Positions 61,229 through 64,000 of a DNA stretch of 64,000 nt are shown one piece after another. Numbering within the stretch: position 1 is the first letter of the stretch; every line of letters starts with the position of its first letter. The translations under genes were made by a program, and so were the position numbers. Location of the stretch: NCBI RefSeq assembly GCF_008635795.1, contig NZ_VWRQ01000013.1, positions 62,001 to 126,000 of the forward strand, in the 5' to 3' direction. Origin of the DNA: Paenibacillus tepidiphilus. GTDB taxonomy: Bacteria; Bacillota; Bacilli; Paenibacillales; Paenibacillaceae. The notes beneath the pieces are model-generated. The model made no database searches. It saw only the letters and a list, made by a program, of their open reading frames with translations, and was not told the origin of the DNA.

Positions 61229-62176
61229 ATGTATTTATTGATCATAAATCCCCGCGCCGGCGGGGGAGCCGGTGCAAGGACCCGGCAAGCCGTGGAAGAG
61301 ACGCTCCGCTTGCGCGGCATCCCCTTCGAGACGCTGCTGACGCACAGCGCTGACAGCGCCGAGGGCCAGGTGCTGCTCGCGCTCGCACGCCGCGACGACT
61401 GGCAGGCCGCCCTTGTCATCGGCGGCGACGGCACCCTCCACAGCGTGCTGGGCGCGCTGCGGCGGCGCGGCGTGCCGCTCGGCGTTATCCCCGCCGGCTC
61501 CGGCAACGACACGGCCCGCGGCTTCGGCATCCCGCTGGACACCGCAGCGGCGCTGGAGGCCGCGCTGCAGGACCGCTGCCTTGAAGCAGACCTGCTCGCT
61601 GGCCCAGGCGGGCTGACGCTTACCGCCGTCGCCAGCGGCTTTGACGCACAGGTGGCCGTCAATGTGAATAACGGCCCCTACAAGCGGCTCTGCAACGCTA
61701 TCGGCGCCGGACGGCTCGCCTACATTATCGGCATCCTGCATACGCTCGCCACCTTCAAGCCCTGCCGCGTCTCCGTGACCTGCGACGGCCAGGAGCACAG
61801 CTTCGACCAGGCCTGGCTGGTCTCGGTCTGCAACCTGCCCAGCTACGGCGGCGGGCTCCTGATCTGCCCGCAGGCGGAGTCCGGCGACGGCCGGCTCGAC
61901 GTCTGCGTCGTGCACGGGTGCAGCCGCCTGCAGGTGCTGCGGCTGTTCCCGACGCTGCTGAAGGGCAGCCACGTGAAGCTGCCCTTCGTGACCATGCTGC
62001 GCGGACACAGCGCAGCGGTCAGGTTCAGCGAGCCGCGCCATGCCATCGGCGACGGCGAGGCCCTGGGCACCGCAGCCTTCGCGGTGCGGTGCGAGCCTGC
62101 GGCGCTGCGCGTGCGCTCGCCGCTGGCCGCGGAGCGGCCCGTGGGCGTGGCGGGCTCCTGCCACGCCAGCGGGTAG
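61229..62176 (+). CDS. Diacylglycerol kinase-like lipid kinase (DagK/YegS/BmrU family)
   Basis: A 315-residue soluble lipid kinase that phosphorylates diacylglycerol or a related lipid. It has LLIINPRAGGGAGARTRQAV, the nucleotide motif VIGGDGTLHSVL, IPAGSGNDTARGFG and the C-terminal beta-sandwich (SYGGGLLICPQAESGDGRLD). It is likely to recycle lipid from cell-envelope polymer synthesis. The codons are strikingly GC-rich compared with the neighbours (GC3 very high), and the GC-rich tandem repeat follows the stop. GGCTGGAGG precedes the ATG. Confidence 0.92.
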   Translation: MYLLIINPRAGGGAGARTRQAVEETLRLRGIPFETLLTHSADSAEGQVLLALARRDDWQAALVIGGDGTLHSVLGALRRRGVPLGVIPAGSGNDTARGFGIPLDTAAALEAALQDRCLEADLLAGPGGLTLTAVASGFDAQVAVNVNNGPYKRLCNAIGAGRLAYIIGILHTLATFKPCRVSVTCDGQEHSFDQAWLVSVCNLPSYGGGLLICPQAESGDGRLDVCVVHGCSRLQVLRLFPTLLKGSHVKLPFVTMLRGHSAAVRFSEPRHAIGDGEALGTAAFAVRCEPAALRVRSPLAAERPVGVAGSCHASG

Positions 62177-62185
62177 CGGCGGCGC

Positions 62186-62268
62186 GGCGGTACGCCGCTG
62201 CGCCTCGCGGGGGCCGCGCTCGGGGCGGCACGCCGCTGCGCCTCGCGGGGCCGCGCACGGGGCGGCAC
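62186..62268. repeat. About 2.2 copies of a 37/38-bp GC-rich repeat
   Basis: Units GGCGGTACGCCGCTGCGCCT... (62186) and GGCGGCACGCCGCTGCGCCT... (62224) are almost identical, and a third begins at 62261. Each contains GGCGGYACGCCGC, which is palindromic. Confidence 0.8.
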
Positions 62269-62403
62269 AGTGCCTGCGGCATGCGGCACATGCCAGGCAG
62301 GCACTGCCCGGTTACCGCGCCAGCAGCAGCGGGCAGGATCGCCCCTGTTGCCGCTGCATGTACCCGGCAGTGGCATACACGGATTGCACTGCGCAGCCTC
62401 CGT

Positions 62404-62453
62404 CTACATAAAGAGCAGGCCCCCGTCTATACGGAGGCCTGCTCTTTATGTAG
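62404..62453. terminator. Bidirectional terminator, lipid kinase / xpt
   Basis: A perfect 18-bp stem (CTACATAAAGAGCAGGCC and complement) with a 14-nt loop lies between convergent genes. Confidence 0.85.
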
Positions 62454-62586
62454 GCTATTTTCAATGATCCAGCCAACTTCCGTTAGCCGGTACGCCGTTG
62501 TCTCATCGGGCAGACAATAACGCTGTCACACTCTGACTAAAGCCGGCCCTGCCCGTAACGGTCCGTTAGCTTAAGGCGCATTAGCG

Positions 62587-63165
62587 CTAAGCTTCCTCTA
62601 CAAAAGATACCGCCCCGTTCTCCAGCGCAGCAATCCGCACCAGCGATTCCACGCGGTAGCCGGCCTCCTTCAGGCGGCTGGCGCCGGGCTGGAAGGACTT
62701 TTCGATCACGATGCCGATTCCCGCCACACTTGCCCCCGCCTGCTCCACAATCCGGGCCAGGCCTAAGGCCGCTTCGCCGTTGGCAAGGAAATCGTCGACG
62801 ATCAGCACCCGTTCACCGGGGGCGATGAACTTTTTGGCGACCGTAATGTCATTGCTGACCTGCTTCGTGAACGAATACACTTGCTCCACGTAAATATCCT
62901 CCGTCAGGGTGAGCGACTTCTGCTTGCGGGCAAAAATCAGCGGGACCTCCAGCTCCAGCGCCGTCATAATTCCCGGAGCGATGCCCGAGGATTCAATCGT
63001 CAGCACCTTCGTCACCGCCTCACCGGCAAAACGCCGGGTAAATTCCCGTCCGACCTCGCGCATCAGAAACGGGTCCATCTGGTGATTCAGAAATGAATCG
63101 ACCTTGAGCACACCCTGTCCGAGAACGATTCCCTCACGTATTACCTTCTGCTTCAGCAGTTCCAT
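62587..63165 (-). CDS. xpt: Xanthine phosphoribosyltransferase
   Basis: A 192-residue purine salvage enzyme that makes XMP from xanthine and PRPP. The N terminus MELLKQKVIREGIVLGQGVL and DSFLNHQMDPFLM are characteristic of Xpt, and the PRPP loop VLIVDDFLANGEAALGL is complete. GGAGGAGCGCGGG lies before the ATG. It lacks the usual upstream purine riboswitch. The gene above is only 40 bp away, so xpt is probably co-transcribed with it. No pbuX follows. Confidence 0.96.
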   Translation of the reverse strand: MELLKQKVIREGIVLGQGVLKVDSFLNHQMDPFLMREVGREFTRRFAGEAVTKVLTIESSGIAPGIMTALELEVPLIFARKQKSLTLTEDIYVEQVYSFTKQVSNDITVAKKFIAPGERVLIVDDFLANGEAALGLARIVEQAGASVAGIGIVIEKSFQPGASRLKEAGYRVESLVRIAALENGAVSFVEEA

Positions 63166-63205
63166 CCCGCGCTCCTCCTTCCGCTTACGAATAACTCAGC
63201 CCGCT

Positions 63206-63508
63206 CTATAAGCCGCTTGGCTTCTGCGGCAGCAAATTCGCGACAATCGATTTTAGCTCCTGGTCTTCCTTGCTGCCAGCATTGCCGCTGTTAAAGCCGG
63301 TAATGCGGATTTCCGTGAATTTGTCCGGCTTGACCGGTTTAAAAATAAGCTTCTCCCGGTCTTCCAATCGGACGTCGAAATTCATATCCTTGAACATCTG
63401 AACCAGCTCCTGCTCTCCCGGACGCTCTCCCTTATCCAAGAACAACAGGCCCCGCAGCGACTTGTTCCCTTCCTGATGCACCACATCAAAATGAACGATA
63501 CATTCCAT
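63206..63508 (-). CDS. Hypothetical protein upstream of xpt
   Basis: A 100-residue protein, not recognised. MECIVHFDVVHQEGNKSLRG, LVQMFKDMNFDVRLEDREKL and ITGFNSGNAGSKEDQELKSI suggest a small alpha/beta domain. There is no signal or membrane segment. The ATG at 63508 follows GGGGAGG at eight bases. GTG 63517 is too close to that site. It lies 23 bp after the TrmB-like gene and 40 bp before xpt, probably in the same transcript. Confidence 0.65.
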   Translation of the reverse strand: MECIVHFDVVHQEGNKSLRGLLFLDKGERPGEQELVQMFKDMNFDVRLEDREKLIFKPVKPDKFTEIRITGFNSGNAGSKEDQELKSIVANLLPQKPSGL

Positions 63509-63531
63509 GCGTTTCACCTCCCCAGCATGAT

Positions 63532-64000
63532 CTACGTTTGAGTTCGCGGCAGCTGCCCCGCGGGCTGTTCCGCCTCTGCCGGCTGTCCGCTTCCGCGTTC
63601 TCCATCCCTGTCCTGCATGACATACTTGCCGACGATCCGGTCATAGCGTTCTCCGTACCGCTGCTTCAGCTCCGTTCCCATGTCTTCCTCCAGCTCGAAG
63701 AGTACCATTTCCTGTGTAAAATGGTTGAGCAGCAGCTCCACGAGCACCTCATGCTCGGTAACCACGGCCTGTGCGGAGCCGTCGTCACAGCGCATGCCAA
63801 GCATGCACCAGCTGCGGTCAATCACGAACGAGAATTTGCGCCCGTCGCTCAGGCGCGGCCTGCCGGCAAGCGGCGGCCAGGCCGGATACAGCGCAGGCGG
63901 CGCATTGTCGCCGCTGAAGGACCACAGGAGCCGGACTCCCCGCAGCTCGGCTTGCTCCAGCTCGCTGCGCAGGAGCGAAGCCTCCTCCCGCCAGACGTCG
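63532..64000 (-). CDS. TrmB-like transcriptional regulator, C-terminal part (5' end outside window)
   Basis: The frame is open to the window edge, so the gene is incomplete. The visible 155 or so residues begin DVWREEASLLRSELEQAELR and contain SDGRKFSFVIDRSWCMLG and TEHEVLVELLLNHFTQEMVL, resembling the C-terminal PLD-like effector domain of TrmB-family regulators. The end is an acidic, Gln-rich tail. An ATG- or GTG-initiated short version (GTG 63825) is not needed, since codons upstream look fully coding. Identification is tentative. Confidence 0.6.
   Translation of the reverse strand, partial: DVWREEASLLRSELEQAELRGVRLLWSFSGDNAPPALYPAWPPLAGRPRLSDGRKFSFVIDRSWCMLGMRCDDGSAQAVVTEHEVLVELLLNHFTQEMVLFELEEDMGTELKQRYGERYDRIVGKYVMQDRDGERGSGQPAEAEQPAGQLPRTQT

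Larger units (their letters stand above)
62177..62586. other. GC-rich spacer after the lipid kinase gene
   Basis: This 410-bp region begins with a very GC-rich tandem repeat (62186-62268), carries a strong 18-bp-stem terminator (62404-62453) and otherwise shows no gene. Confidence 0.6.

Noticed and set aside
61235..62164. A 309-codon minus-strand frame across the lipid kinase gene
   Set aside because: Antisense shadow in a very GC-rich gene; plus strand has all kinase motifs.
63166..63205. Purine riboswitch ahead of xpt
   Set aside because: Only 40 bp separate xpt from the upstream gene, too little for the aptamer, and none of its conserved loops are present.

Overview
The window reads as chromosomal DNA of an endospore-forming, moderately GC-rich Firmicute, most probably Paenibacillus or a close Paenibacillaceae relative. 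The reasons are two gerA-type spore germinant receptor operons, bacillithiol-linked redox proteins (bacilliredoxin, YtxJ), a GlgC/GlgD glycogen pair, EcsAB, a YtrA-type GntR regulator, strong AAGGAGG ribosome sites with frequent GTG/TTG starts, and short structured intergenic repeats. I see no rRNA, tRNA, CRISPR array, prophage or insertion sequence.

Layout. 0.1-9 kb: bacilliredoxin, a KinB-like histidine kinase, a BaiN/YtfP flavoprotein, ecsAB, a MhqR-like MarR regulator facing a 14-TM drug exporter, and a GNAT enzyme. 9.4-15.5 kb: a small winged-helix protein, free-methionine-sulfoxide reductase, three 63-bp tandem repeats, and a glgC-glgD-glgP operon without glgA or glgB. 16-18.4 kb: an OmpR-type two-component pair. 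18.4-19.2 kb: a non-coding block of inverted and 64-bp direct repeats ending at the ribosome site of a one-domain FAD protein. 19.9-26.8 kb: a sugar and glycosyl-transfer island (nucleotidyltransferase, RmlA/StrD-like enzyme, family 8 glycosyltransferase with an odd cationic tail, a decayed galU remnant, and a YkcC/YkcB-like GT2-GT39 pair).

27-37 kb: a kinase-fold phosphotransferase, an ABM-hydrolase pair, germination operon 1 (A-C-D-B order), an alkyltransferase-like (ATL) DNA repair protein, a DUF1361 protein, and a SulP transporter with its likely ArsR regulator. 37-48 kb: YdgI-like nitroreductase with a quinol-monooxygenase-like partner, a nitrilase-family amidase, LipL with an acidic insert, a CHAD protein, a MerR-thioredoxin pair, germination operon 2 (A-B-C), and an SDR. 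48-50 kb: ytxJ-glutaredoxin, then a c-di-AMP (ydaO/yuaA-type) riboswitch with promoter and terminator that controls one orphan 138-residue protein. 50-58 kb: a GH2 glycosidase with its probable ArsR-like regulator, then a six-gene ytrA/ABC operon with a large operator palindrome. 58-64 kb: DUF420 protein, serine hydrolase, DUF4870 protein, lipid kinase, xpt, and the 3' part of a TrmB-like regulator cut by the window end.

The most notable points are the riboswitch with its uncharacterised target (a possible degenerate RCK/TrkA-N-like domain, tying it to c-di-AMP and potassium control), the near-identical 15-bp core shared by the GH2 operator and the terminator of the neighbouring regulator gene, the intergenic repeat families, the galU wreck, and the two-frame ambiguity of the GT8 tail. 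All functions are inferred from sequence motifs and remembered family features. No database search was possible.
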